Below are positions 40,797 through 50,117 of a DNA stretch of 64,000 nucleotides, piece after piece. Every line of letters starts with the position of its first letter. The first letter of the stretch is position 1. The stretch spans positions 1 through 64,000 of the forward strand of contig JAQXVY010000033.1 in assembly GCA_029225165.1 (NCBI GenBank), read 5' to 3'. The notes beneath the pieces were generated by a model. That model searched no databases and was not told where the DNA came from. It saw only the letters and a program-made list of their open reading frames with translations. The position numbers and the translations under genes were made by a program. This stretch comes from Oscillospiraceae bacterium. Lineage in GTDB: Bacteria; Bacillota; Clostridia; Oscillospirales; Acutalibacteraceae.

Positions 40797-40828
40797 CAAC
40801 CCTCGGTTAATTCCGGGGGTTGTTTTAT
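40797..40828 (+). terminator. Terminator after multi-modular surface protein
   Basis: CAACCCTCGG-ttaatt-CCGGGGGTTG-TTTTATT. Confidence 0.8.
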
Positions 40829-40851
40829 TACTAACAAAGGCACACAACACC

Positions 40852-41125
40852 CCGTCATTCGAGGAAACGAAGTGACCGAGGAATCTGAAAGGAAAGCAGT
40901 AGTGCCTAAATCGACACTATCAGGTTAGATGAAATTATGGACTTAACAAAGGCTCCCTCGGGTGAGGTATTCCCTTGCTAAAGGAAATGCCCCAACGGGG
41001 CAAAGGGTTTGCCGTTTTCGCCAGAAAAGCTGTCACGCCTTGCGTGACTGAGGGAGTGAAAAAGTAGTCAATATATCTTGGTATGTCTTTAGATGATAAA
41101 GTTTGAGTCAGAACATATAACAGCG
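40852..41125 (-). repeat. Chimeric repeat: half of repeat A (copy 9) fused to repeat B
   Basis: ...cgacactatcaggttagatgaaattatggacttAACAAAGgctccctcgggtgagg...gggagtgaaaaagtag... Confidence 0.85.
40968..41027. repeat. 60-bp nested mini-module (copy 1)
   Basis: tattcccttgctaaaggaaatgccccaacggggcaaagggtttgccgttttcgccagaaa. Confidence 0.85.
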
Positions 41126-41215
41126 CTACAAAAAGAGGAAAAAAGAAAACAAAAAAACAGTTTACAAATCACAAAAATAGGTCTATAATGTTTTTATACT
41201 TATAAACTTTGGAGA

Positions 41216-42055
41216 ATGATTATGGGACTTGAAATTTGCTCCCCTTGCGATACAAAAAAACAAGAAAATTTGGGCGAAAGTCTAAATCAACAGGGTATTG
41301 AACGATTTGATTTTGAAAATGTACAAAGCTATACCGTTGCCCTTGACCTATTTAGAAAAGGTGCAGAAAACGGCTGTGAAAACAGCAGAGCAAACCTAAG
41401 TGTAGTTCTGAATTTACTGGGGAAAATGCACTATAACGGTGAAAAAGTTGAGTTCAACCTTGAAAAGGCAGAGGAATACTTTAAGGAAAGTGCAAAACTG
41501 GGCAATAATTCAGCAAAGAAAAACCTTGCTACCCTCTATATTCAGTATGGAGAAATGTACAGCAACGGAAAAAAACTAATGCCTAATGCTGAAAAAGCAG
41601 AGGAATACTTTAAAAAAGCAGTAGAATATAATGCCCAAAGTGGTAAAACTAAACTGGTAAAATTCTACATTAATTGCTACTTTAATTTCAGGCACGGTGT
41701 ATCAGGCTACAAAAAAGACCCTATGCTTTCTGATAAATATTTGCAAAGGGCAAAGACTTTTGACGGCAATATGGTAAAGGAAATTGGTACGGACTACTAC
41801 CAAAGGGCAGAAAAATTATTATCCCAAGGGGTAACACGGGAGAATTACCGCAAAATTAACGGGTACCTGAAAAGGGCGTCACACCTGACAGATATGGACC
41901 TTACCCAAACCTTGATTGACTTTTACAAAACAGTTGCAAAATATTCAAAAAAGGGCAAAAACGGTTTCAGCAAAGACAAAGACAGGAGCAACCGTTACTA
42001 CGGCAAAGCAGCAGCCTTGGGCGACCCTGACGCAATGAGAAAATATAAGGACTAA
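41216..42055 (+). CDS. Sel1-like/TPR repeat protein
   Basis: Repeated A...YFK.A.E.....A...L...Y units (EKAEEYFKESAKLGNNSAKKNLATLY). Confidence 0.75.
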   Translation: MIMGLEICSPCDTKKQENLGESLNQQGIERFDFENVQSYTVALDLFRKGAENGCENSRANLSVVLNLLGKMHYNGEKVEFNLEKAEEYFKESAKLGNNSAKKNLATLYIQYGEMYSNGKKLMPNAEKAEEYFKKAVEYNAQSGKTKLVKFYINCYFNFRHGVSGYKKDPMLSDKYLQRAKTFDGNMVKEIGTDYYQRAEKLLSQGVTRENYRKINGYLKRASHLTDMDLTQTLIDFYKTVAKYSKKGKNGFSKDKDRSNRYYGKAAALGDPDAMRKYKD

Positions 42056-42060
42056 AAAAA

Positions 42061-42108
42061 GACAACCAAAAGCTATCCTTATAAAAGGGTTAGCAAAGGT
42101 TGTCCTTT
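42061..42108 (+). terminator. Terminator after Sel1 gene
   Basis: GACAACCaaaAGCTATCC...GGGTTAGCaaaGGTTGTC-cTTTT. Confidence 0.75.
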
Positions 42109-42229
42109 TGCTTTTGTAAGAACAAATGAAAAATAGGTGGCACATTGTCTTGCAGATATTCTAATTCTGTGGTACTATAAAAGGGTATATAAAACTATCA
42201 GGAAAATTTTTGGAAAGGATGAATTTAAA

Positions 42230-44086
42230 ATGTGCGGTATATGCGGTTTTACAGGTCAAATTGTTGACAGAGATGATACAATCAAAAGAATGACAGAGGT
42301 CATCACCCACCGTGGTCCCGACTCTGACGGACTTTTTCAGGACGATTATATCTCAATGGGCTTTCGCAGGCTTTCAATCATAGACCTTGACGGAGGCACA
42401 CAGCCGATATACAACGAGGACAAGTCACTTGTAATCACCTTTAACGGAGAAATTTACAACTACCAAATTCTTCGTGAACAGCTGAAAAAGGCAGGTCATA
42501 AGTTCTACACCGACACCGACTCCGAGGTGCTTATCCACGGCTTTGAACAGTGGGGCGAGGAAATGCTCCCAAAGCTCAGGGGTATGTTCGGCTTTGCAAT
42601 TTACAACAAAAATGACGGTTCTCTCTTTATCGCAAGGGATTTCTTCGGCATCAAGCCAATGCACTACACAACGATTGACGGCAATTTGGTTTACGGCTCA
42701 GAAATCAAGTCGATTTTACAGCATCCCGATTTTAAAAAGGAGTTTAACGAAAAGGCACTTGACTACTACCTTTCTTTCCAGTATGTAGTTCCACCTGAAA
42801 CCTTCTTCAAAAATGTGTATTGCCTGTTACCCGGACACTTTATGTGGTACAAGGACGGCAAAATTACAACAAAAAGGTACTTTGAGCCAACCTTTGAGCC
42901 TGACAATTCACTCACCGAGGAACAGGCTGTGGACAAGATTGCAGATGTTTTCGAGGACTCAATAAAGGCTCACAAAATCGCAGATGTTGAGGTAGGCTGC
43001 TTCCTTTCCAGCGGAGTTGACTCCTCCTATGTTTCCACATATTTTGCAGACCAAAAGACCTTTACGGTTGGCTTTGACTTTGGCGAAAAGTACAACGAAA
43101 TCTCTTGGGCACAGGAGCTTTCCAAGGAAATCGGCGTTGAGCATCACACAAAGCTCATAGGCAGTGAGGAGTTTTGGTGTACTGTACCAAAGGTTCAGTA
43201 CTATATGGATCAGCCACTTGCAGACCCAAGCTGTATTGCCCTTTACTTTGTTTCAAATTTGGCAAGTCAGTATGTAAAGGTTGTGCTTTCAGGCGAGGGT
43301 GCAGACGAGCTTTTCGGTGGTTACACCTGCTACAATGTTCCTCGTTCACTTAAGCCCTACACCATAGTTCCTTTCCCGCTTCGCCGTGCAATAGGCAAAT
43401 TGGCAGAAAAATTCCCGAAAATCAAGGGCAGAGCATACCTTATGCGTGGGGGAAAGCGTCTTGAAGAACGCTTTATCGGCAATGCCTTTATGTACGACAA
43501 AAAGCAAAAACAGGCTCTCCTTAAAAAGCCTGAAATCGCCACAGACCCCCAAAACCTGTGCAAGCCTTATTACGACAGGGTAAAGGACTATGACGACATC
43601 ACAAAAATGCAGTATCTTGACATCAACCTGTGGATGACAGGTGACATCCTCTTGAAAGCGGACAGAATGTCAATGGCAAACTCCCTTGAGCTTCGAGTTC
43701 CTTTCCTTGACAAAGAGGTGTTCAAGGTTGCAAGAACAATCCCCACAAAGCTACGTGTAAACGGCGAAAATACAAAGTACGCAATGCGTAAGGCGGCTCG
43801 CAGAAGAATGCCTGAAAAAACCGCCCAAAAGCGTAAGTTAGGCTTCCCTGTACCGACAAGGGTATGGCTTAAGGATGAAAAGTACTACAATGTAGTAAAA
43901 ACAGCCTTTAAGTCCGAAACAGCAGAAAAATTCTTCAACACCGACATACTTGTAGAGTGGCTTGACGGCCACTTTAACGGCAAAGAGGACAACTCCCGTA
44001 AAGTGTGGACAGTATATGTGTTCATAGTATGGTACAACATCTACTTTGGCGACGACAAAAAAATCAACACACCGGACTTGGGATGA
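42230..44086 (+). CDS. asnB: Asparagine synthase (glutamine-hydrolyzing)
   Basis: MCGICGFTGQIVDRDD N-terminal nucleophile Cys; SSGVDSSYV PP-loop. Confidence 0.95.
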   Translation: MCGICGFTGQIVDRDDTIKRMTEVITHRGPDSDGLFQDDYISMGFRRLSIIDLDGGTQPIYNEDKSLVITFNGEIYNYQILREQLKKAGHKFYTDTDSEVLIHGFEQWGEEMLPKLRGMFGFAIYNKNDGSLFIARDFFGIKPMHYTTIDGNLVYGSEIKSILQHPDFKKEFNEKALDYYLSFQYVVPPETFFKNVYCLLPGHFMWYKDGKITTKRYFEPTFEPDNSLTEEQAVDKIADVFEDSIKAHKIADVEVGCFLSSGVDSSYVSTYFADQKTFTVGFDFGEKYNEISWAQELSKEIGVEHHTKLIGSEEFWCTVPKVQYYMDQPLADPSCIALYFVSNLASQYVKVVLSGEGADELFGGYTCYNVPRSLKPYTIVPFPLRRAIGKLAEKFPKIKGRAYLMRGGKRLEERFIGNAFMYDKKQKQALLKKPEIATDPQNLCKPYYDRVKDYDDITKMQYLDINLWMTGDILLKADRMSMANSLELRVPFLDKEVFKVARTIPTKLRVNGENTKYAMRKAARRRMPEKTAQKRKLGFPVPTRVWLKDEKYYNVVKTAFKSETAEKFFNTDILVEWLDGHFNGKEDNSRKVWTVYVFIVWYNIYFGDDKKINTPDLG

Positions 44087-44267
44087 TAAATCGAAAATTG
44101 AAATTTGAAAATGCTATCGCCAATTGATACTTCTTCACTATTCGTTATTACTTTATAACTACAACAGCCTCCCTTGTGTAAAGGGAGAAAACCGCTTGCG
44201 GTGGTGGGTTTGTCAGCAGGCAGTTACAGTTAGAAAAATATATTGATAGGAAAGAAAACTCTCCTCT

Positions 44268-44475
44268 TGTCATTCCGAGCATAGCGAGGAATCTGAAAGG
44301 ATAGCAGTTGTGCAAAAACCGACACTATCAGGTTAGATGAGATTATGACTAAACAAAGGCTCCCTCGGATGAGGGGGCTGTCGGCTATGCCGACTGGGGG
44401 AGTGAAAAAGTAGACAATATATCTTGGTATGTCTTTAGATGATAAAGTTTGTGTCAGAATATATAACCGCACTAT
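44268..44475 (-). repeat. Chimeric repeat: half of repeat A (copy 10) fused to repeat B
   Basis: ...cgacactatcaggttagatgagattatgactaAACAAAGgctccctcggatgagg...gggagtgaaaaagtag... Confidence 0.85.
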
Positions 44476-44630
44476 CCTCTAAAGACAAAAAGAGCAAAAG
44501 AGAACACTTTTTCCCTCCTTCCGTCACGGCTAAAGCCGTGCCACCTCCCCCGTCTGGTGGAGGCTGTCTGTACCCCCAAAAAGTGCCTACTTCTTCACTA
44601 TTCACTATTACCTATTACCTCAAAACCCCC

Positions 44631-45524
44631 CTAAACAATAACCCCAAGGCAAAGGGTTTTTTGCAGTATCTTATATTCCTCCTCCAAGTCCGAAAGTGGC
44701 AGAGGGTTTATTCCTTTTCCAATCTCAAATGTAAACCCGGGACGGTGAAAACGCTGTATAAACCAGTCCTTTAGTCCTCCGCCGTCGGCAATCTCCGGCG
44801 GTGCAGACAGGGTGTATCCCGAGGTTTTGCTAAGAAGCCTTGCAATTGTGGGGCTGTCCTTTGGAGTATGCTCTCCAAAGTCGTAGTAAATTTCCCTGCC
44901 CTGACTGTGGAATGTGTAGCATCTGCCAAAGTCGTTACTTATTATGTAGTTCATAATTGATATGGTTTCAGGCTCGGAGGATGGACTTTTACCGCCGTAT
45001 CTTGTGTTTGAGGGTGAGCAAATTCCCATAATTTCCTCTCGGCGGTGAATAACCTCCCAGTTTGCAGGGAAGTTGTGATTCAGGTCAACTCCCCTTGCAT
45101 TTGCCTGCCAGTTACAGGTGTGAGGGCAGATGTATTCTACAAGTCCGGCATATTTTTCGGCACTTGTATAGCCTAAAAGATTGATGTCCGTACCGTCAGG
45201 GTTAAGGCAAGGAACAAATGTAACTCCCCTCCTTTGCAGGTAGCGTTTCATCTTAATCCCCGCAACTTCCCTGCCGTCACCGTAGGAAAGGCACAAATCC
45301 CACAAAAAATTAAACAACAAATTTATGGTGAGAAATTCACTTCCGTGAACACCTCCCACCATTATTATCCTTTTGCTTTTGTTTCCAACGGTAAAAGCCT
45401 CAAGGCTCCTGCCAACAAGGCTTTTCCCTATGGTTTCTTTTTTTATAAAGGGAAAAGCGTTCAGCAAAGCCCTTGAAAATTTTTCACGGTTTTCCGTGTA
45501 AGGATAAAAATTAAACATTTTCAC
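44631..45524 (-). CDS. M14-family zinc carboxypeptidase / gamma-D-glutamyl peptidase-like
   Basis: VGGVHGSEFLTINLL (HxxE), NARGVDLNHNFPANW, TFEIGKG. Confidence 0.85.
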   Translation of the reverse strand: MKMFNFYPYTENREKFSRALLNAFPFIKKETIGKSLVGRSLEAFTVGNKSKRIIMVGGVHGSEFLTINLLFNFLWDLCLSYGDGREVAGIKMKRYLQRRGVTFVPCLNPDGTDINLLGYTSAEKYAGLVEYICPHTCNWQANARGVDLNHNFPANWEVIHRREEIMGICSPSNTRYGGKSPSSEPETISIMNYIISNDFGRCYTFHSQGREIYYDFGEHTPKDSPTIARLLSKTSGYTLSAPPEIADGGGLKDWFIQRFHRPGFTFEIGKGINPLPLSDLEEEYKILQKTLCLGVIV

Positions 45525-45540
45525 ACCTCGGAGTAATATT

Positions 45541-46086
45541 ATGAAATTAGAAGAAAAAGCTATAAAATCAACACAGGTTTATGACGGATGCCTATTAAAA
45601 ATTTACAGGGACGAGGTACTTCTCCCCGACGGAAACACCTCGGTAAGGGAGTACAACAAGCACCCCGGAGCAGTTTGCGTTGTTCCCATAACAAAGGATA
45701 ATCAGGTTTTGATGGTTCGTCAGTACCGCTATCCCTCACGACAGGTAATGCTTGAAATTCCTGCCGGAAAGCTGGAAAAGGGAGAAACTCCCCTTGAAAA
45801 CTGTAAGCGTGAGCTAAAGGAAGAAACAGGTGCGGAGGGCTACAGCTTCACAACTCTCGGCGGATATGTAGGACTTTGCGCCTATTCCGACGAGCTTGTG
45901 CATATGTATATGTGCAGAGTTAACGACTGCGGTGAACAAAGCCTTGACGAGGACGAATTTTTGAATGTAGAAAAAATCCCCTTTGACAAGGTAGTGGAAA
46001 TGGTGCTGAACAACCAAATCGAGGACGGAAAAACACAGGTAGCAATCCTAAAGGCAAAGTACCTTTTGGACAGCGGAAAAATATAG
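45541..46086 (+). CDS. NUDIX hydrolase (ADP-ribose pyrophosphatase-like)
   Basis: LEIPAGKLEKGETPLENCKRELKEETGAEG Nudix box. Confidence 0.92.
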   Translation: MKLEEKAIKSTQVYDGCLLKIYRDEVLLPDGNTSVREYNKHPGAVCVVPITKDNQVLMVRQYRYPSRQVMLEIPAGKLEKGETPLENCKRELKEETGAEGYSFTTLGGYVGLCAYSDELVHMYMCRVNDCGEQSLDEDEFLNVEKIPFDKVVEMVLNNQIEDGKTQVAILKAKYLLDSGKI

Positions 46087-46092
46087 TTTTCC

Positions 46093-46313
46093 CTGTCATT
46101 CCGAGTAAACACCCAACTTTGTCATTCCGAGGATACTCCACTCCTGTCATTCCGAGCTTGTCGAGGAATCCCCTGCCTCTACCACTGATTTTGTTAGGAA
46201 AATCATACTCTCCGATAACCTGATAGTGTCGATTTAGGCACTACTTCCATCCTTTCAGATTCCTCGGTCGCTTTGCTCCCTCGGAATGACAGGGTGGCGG
46301 ATGGGAATGACAG
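46093..46313 (+). repeat. Dyad repeat A, copy 11 with extra end units on both sides
   Basis: Three left TGTCATTCCGAG units (46093, ~46119, 46144); two right GAATGACAG units. Confidence 0.9.
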
Positions 46314-46362
46314 TGTAAAGGCTGTTTATAATCATTTACTAAATTATATTTGAGAGTTATTT

Positions 46363-47286
46363 ATGAAAGAACAAAGTAACAAAATAAAAAATAAAACAGC
46401 TGTTGCCTTGGGTTTCTTTGACGGAATACACCTTGGTCACAGGGCTGTTATCGGCGAAATGATAAAAGCGTCAAATGAATGTGGACTTGTTTCCTCTGTC
46501 TATACATTCTGCAAAAACCCCGCATCTCTCTTTGGGAAAAGTGTGGAAGTCCTTACACCAAACGATGAGCGACTTCACATATTAAATGAAATGGGTGTTC
46601 AGCAGGTTGTTTATGATGATTTTGAAAAGATAATGAATTTAGAGCCTTTGGAATTTGTAGAGGAAGTCCTTGTAAAAAGGTTTAATGCATCAAGGGTTTT
46701 CTGCGGATTTAACTATCATTTCGGCAAAGGCGGTACAGCGGATTCACAGGTGCTTAAGGACTTGTGTGGAAGACACGGTATTGATGTAACTGTTGTTGAC
46801 CCTGTTATATTTGAGGGTGAACCTGTAAGCAGTACAAGAATCAGAAAGCTGATTAAACAGGGCGACATAATAAAAGCAAACAACCTTTTAGGTCACAGAT
46901 TCGGCTTTTCCTCGGTAATAGAGGAGGGCAACCACATTGGCAGACTTATGGATACCCCAACAATTAACCAAAAGCTCCCCGAAAACCTTGCAATACCCAA
47001 GTTTGGTGTGTACACCAGCATTGTAACAGTTGAGGGAGTAGAGTATGCCGGAGTAACCAATATCGGCGTAAAGCCAACTGTGGGTGAATATAAGCCCCTA
47101 TCCGAAACATGGTTGCCGTTATATACGGGAAAAGACCTTTACGGCAAGAAAACAGACATTCGCCTTGTATGCTTTCAGCGACCGGAAAAAAAGTTCAGCT
47201 CAATAGAGGAACTTCAGTCTGCAATAAAAAAAGACGGCAAAGATGCCCTTGAAAACCTCAGTCGGATGGGAGTTAGGAGTATTTAG
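46363..47286 (+). CDS. ribF: Bifunctional riboflavin kinase/FAD synthetase family
   Basis: ALGFFDGIHLGHRAVI, CGFNYHFGKGGTAD, EPVSSTRIRKLI. Confidence 0.9.
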   Translation: MKEQSNKIKNKTAVALGFFDGIHLGHRAVIGEMIKASNECGLVSSVYTFCKNPASLFGKSVEVLTPNDERLHILNEMGVQQVVYDDFEKIMNLEPLEFVEEVLVKRFNASRVFCGFNYHFGKGGTADSQVLKDLCGRHGIDVTVVDPVIFEGEPVSSTRIRKLIKQGDIIKANNLLGHRFGFSSVIEEGNHIGRLMDTPTINQKLPENLAIPKFGVYTSIVTVEGVEYAGVTNIGVKPTVGEYKPLSETWLPLYTGKDLYGKKTDIRLVCFQRPEKKFSSIEELQSAIKKDGKDALENLSRMGVRSI

Positions 47287-47294
47287 TTAAACTC

Positions 47295-47496
47295 CTGTCA
47301 TTCCCAGCCACCACTCTGTCATTCCCAGCCATCACTCTGTCATTCCCAGCCACCACTCTGTCATTCCGAGCGTAGCGAGGAATCTGAAAGGAAAGCAGTC
47401 GTGCTTAAACCAACACCAATAGGTTATATGAAAGTATGATTTTCCTATCAAAAGAGCAGTAAAGGTGGGGGATTCCTCGACAAGCTGGTCATGACA
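47295..47496 (-). repeat. Dyad repeat A, copy 12 with four left-end units at 21-bp period
   Basis: ctgtcattcccagccaccact x3 (47295, 47316, 47337) then ctgtcattccgagcgtagcgagg (47358). Confidence 0.93.
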
Positions 47497-47722
47497 ATAG
47501 GGTTATCCTACAAAATACATATTCACTATTCACTATTATCTCATAACTACATAAACCAAAACCAATTTTCCATTTTCAACCCCCTTTCCACTCTTAGGGT
47601 GTATTGAACAAATTATGAACAAGATTTTACTATTTATTTAACTAATCTTCCTATAAATTTTCATTGGTAAAATTTTAGGTAATATTCACAAAGAAATAAA
47701 ATTTATTTAGTAATATTGCTAA

Positions 47723-47752
47723 TTGAAAAAAAGACCGGTAATTGACTATAAT
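47723..47752 (+). promoter_or_regulatory. Promoter of CBM/Ig-like surface protein gene
   Basis: TTGAAA (47723-47728), 18 bp, TATAAT (47747-47752). Confidence 0.65.
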
Positions 47753-47798
47753 ATAAGTGCGTTTAAAGATGCAAAATTTTAAAGGAGGTTTTTCAGAA

Positions 47799-49988
47799 AT
47801 GAAAACAAAAAAGATTGTTAGTCTTCTTCTCACAGTTCTGATGGCTTGCTCCGTATTTGCAGGTCTTTCAGTTTCTGCTGAAGATACTACACACACCTAC
47901 ACTGCTGTAGGCGACGCTGCTTTTCTTGGAGAGGCTTGGAAACCTGCAAATGCAGTTAATGACTTGATTCCTCAGTCAGACGGCACATACAAAATAACTT
48001 ACACAGGCGTTGCAAAGAGCGACCTTTACACAGTTAAGGTTGCAGAAGACCACGCATGGACCAACTCATTCGGTGCTGCTTTAGGCGACGACGGAAACAT
48101 TGAATTCTCTGTTCCTGAGGATGGTGCAACAGTTGACATCATTCTCACAGTTCAGGGAACAAAGGAAAAGGAAGTTGACGGTGTTCTTACAACATTAAAC
48201 GACGGTTTTGTACAAGTTCTCGTTAACGGTGCTGCTGCTCCTGGCAAGGTTGTTCCAGAGGTTACAGAGCACTACATCGCCGGTGAACCAGGCCTTTGTA
48301 ACGGTGTTACTTGGGGCCAGGCTGCTCCTGAAAACAAGATGACAGCTAATGAAGATGGTTCTTACGAAATCACAATTAAAGGTGTTCAGCCTAAGGAAGG
48401 CGAGTTGCCTTATGAATTCAAGGTAACAACAAACGGTGCTTGGGAACCAGCTTACGGTTACGATGGACTCATCGGACCTGGCGGTGCTAATGTTCAGATT
48501 ATGATTACAGAGGCTGACTCAACAGTTAAGATCGTTCTTACAAAGGATCTCTTTGTTCAGGCTTTTGTAAACGGTGTTAAGGTTAGCCCAGACCCAGTTC
48601 CAACTGAGCCGGAACCAACAGCTACAACAAACGACAAGGGCGAAACAAGCCTTATCACATACGGTGGCGGTTTCTTCTATCCTCCACAGGGTGTTGAGTG
48701 CAACAGATACTTCTTCCAGATGCCAAGGGATGTTGTTGACAAGGACGGCAAAGTTCAGAACTGGTACACATTCAACAACGCAACAGCTACCTGCTACTGG
48801 TGGGATGGCGAATATGCTTGTGAGTCATGGCAGAAGTCTTATCAGATGAAGGCTTCAGGTCTTGACGACATCTACTACATTGATGTTCCATCAAATGTTG
48901 GCACAATCATCTTCTCTAACGGTATCGACGGCGGTCCTGCACCTGCAGAAGGTGAAGAAGCTGGTCCAAACTGGGGCAAAAACTGCCAGACAGTTAACAT
49001 CGGTGCTGAGTACTACGAGCCAACTGAAAATCCAAACTACCCAGAAGGTACAGAATCATTCAACAACATGATTTACATTGTTGATGTTAACAATGTTACA
49101 CTTAACGAGCTTTCTCTCGCACCAACATGCGGTGGCGAGTGGAGATATCTCCATGCTGACGGTTCTATCGACTACACAAAGGGTACAATCTTTGAACCAA
49201 AGGGCATCAGCGTAACAACTGACAAGACAGCTGTTACACTTAAGAATGGTGCTTCTACAACTGTAAAGGCAACTGTTAATGGCGGCGACCTCGGTTACAC
49301 AACTGAGTGGGCTTCTTCTAACGAAAAGGTTGCTGTTGTTGACCAGAACGGTAAGATCACTGCTAAGGGCAAGGGTAAAGCTGACGTAACAGTTAAGGTA
49401 CAGAACCCAGGCAGCGAAACAGACGTATTCGTAGCAACAGTTAAGGTTACAGTTACACAGCCTGTTACAAGCGTTAGGGCTTCTTCTGTAACAGTTTACA
49501 ATGGCAAGACAGCTAAGATTAAGGTTACTGTATCTCCTTCAAATGCAAGCAATAAGGCAGTTACTTACTCATCAAGCAACAAGAGCGTTGCAACTGTTAC
49601 ATCCGCAGGCGTTGTAAAGGGCGTTAAGCCTGGTACAGCTTACATCACAGTAAAGGCTAAGGATGGCAGCGGCAAGTATACTAAGTGCAAGGTAACAGTT
49701 AAGCAGCAGAAGGCTACAAAGGTTAACCTCAGCAAGACAAAGGCTACTATTGCTAAGAAGGGCAAGACTGTAAAGATTAAGGCTACACTTGCACCTTCAA
49801 ACGTTTACAACAAGGCTATCACAGTTAAGTCTGATAAGACTAAGATTGTAAAGGTTAAGACAGCTAAGATTAAATCCGGTCAGTCCGCTACACTCGCTGG
49901 TGTAAAGAAGGGTACTGCAAAGGTTAAGTTTACAGCTGCTGACGGCTCTAAGAAGTCTGCAACATGTAAGGTAACAGTTAAGAAGTAA
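47799..49988 (+). CDS. Secreted protein with X25/starch-binding-like modules and Big_2-type Lys-rich C-terminus
   Basis: Signal peptide MKTKKIVSLLLTVLMACSVFAGLSVSA; modules HTYTAVGDAAFLGEAWKPANAVNDLIPQSDGTYKITYTGV and HYIAGEPGLCNGVTWGQAAPENKMTANEDGSYEITIKGV; aromatic-rich middle region; C-terminal Ig repeats. Confidence 0.72.
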   Translation: MKTKKIVSLLLTVLMACSVFAGLSVSAEDTTHTYTAVGDAAFLGEAWKPANAVNDLIPQSDGTYKITYTGVAKSDLYTVKVAEDHAWTNSFGAALGDDGNIEFSVPEDGATVDIILTVQGTKEKEVDGVLTTLNDGFVQVLVNGAAAPGKVVPEVTEHYIAGEPGLCNGVTWGQAAPENKMTANEDGSYEITIKGVQPKEGELPYEFKVTTNGAWEPAYGYDGLIGPGGANVQIMITEADSTVKIVLTKDLFVQAFVNGVKVSPDPVPTEPEPTATTNDKGETSLITYGGGFFYPPQGVECNRYFFQMPRDVVDKDGKVQNWYTFNNATATCYWWDGEYACESWQKSYQMKASGLDDIYYIDVPSNVGTIIFSNGIDGGPAPAEGEEAGPNWGKNCQTVNIGAEYYEPTENPNYPEGTESFNNMIYIVDVNNVTLNELSLAPTCGGEWRYLHADGSIDYTKGTIFEPKGISVTTDKTAVTLKNGASTTVKATVNGGDLGYTTEWASSNEKVAVVDQNGKITAKGKGKADVTVKVQNPGSETDVFVATVKVTVTQPVTSVRASSVTVYNGKTAKIKVTVSPSNASNKAVTYSSSNKSVATVTSAGVVKGVKPGTAYITVKAKDGSGKYTKCKVTVKQQKATKVNLSKTKATIAKKGKTVKIKATLAPSNVYNKAITVKSDKTKIVKVKTAKIKSGQSATLAGVKKGTAKVKFTAADGSKKSATCKVTVKK
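49488..49988 (+). repeat. 501-bp near-identical 3'-gene block (copy 2; partner 37159-37659)
   Basis: See 37159-37659. Confidence 0.93.
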
Positions 49989-50027
49989 TTTTAATTAGTT
50001 CTTAATAAATCTTATAACTAACAACGA

Positions 50028-50056
50028 CACCCACCTGTTTTCAGGTGGGTGTTTTG
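50028..50056 (+). terminator. Terminator after CBM/Ig-like gene
   Basis: ACACCCACCTG-tttt-CAGGTGGGTGT-TTT. Confidence 0.85.
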
Positions 50057-50117
50057 ACTTTTGTTTTCCCTTTTCAAACCGGTATTTTGCCTTACAGCCA
50101 GCCTCCTTTGTGTAAAG

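Noticed and set aside
36388-49988. Dockerin modules in the surface proteins
   Set aside because: No duplicated DxNxDGxxxxxD calcium-binding segments; C-termini are Ig-like and Lys-rich instead.
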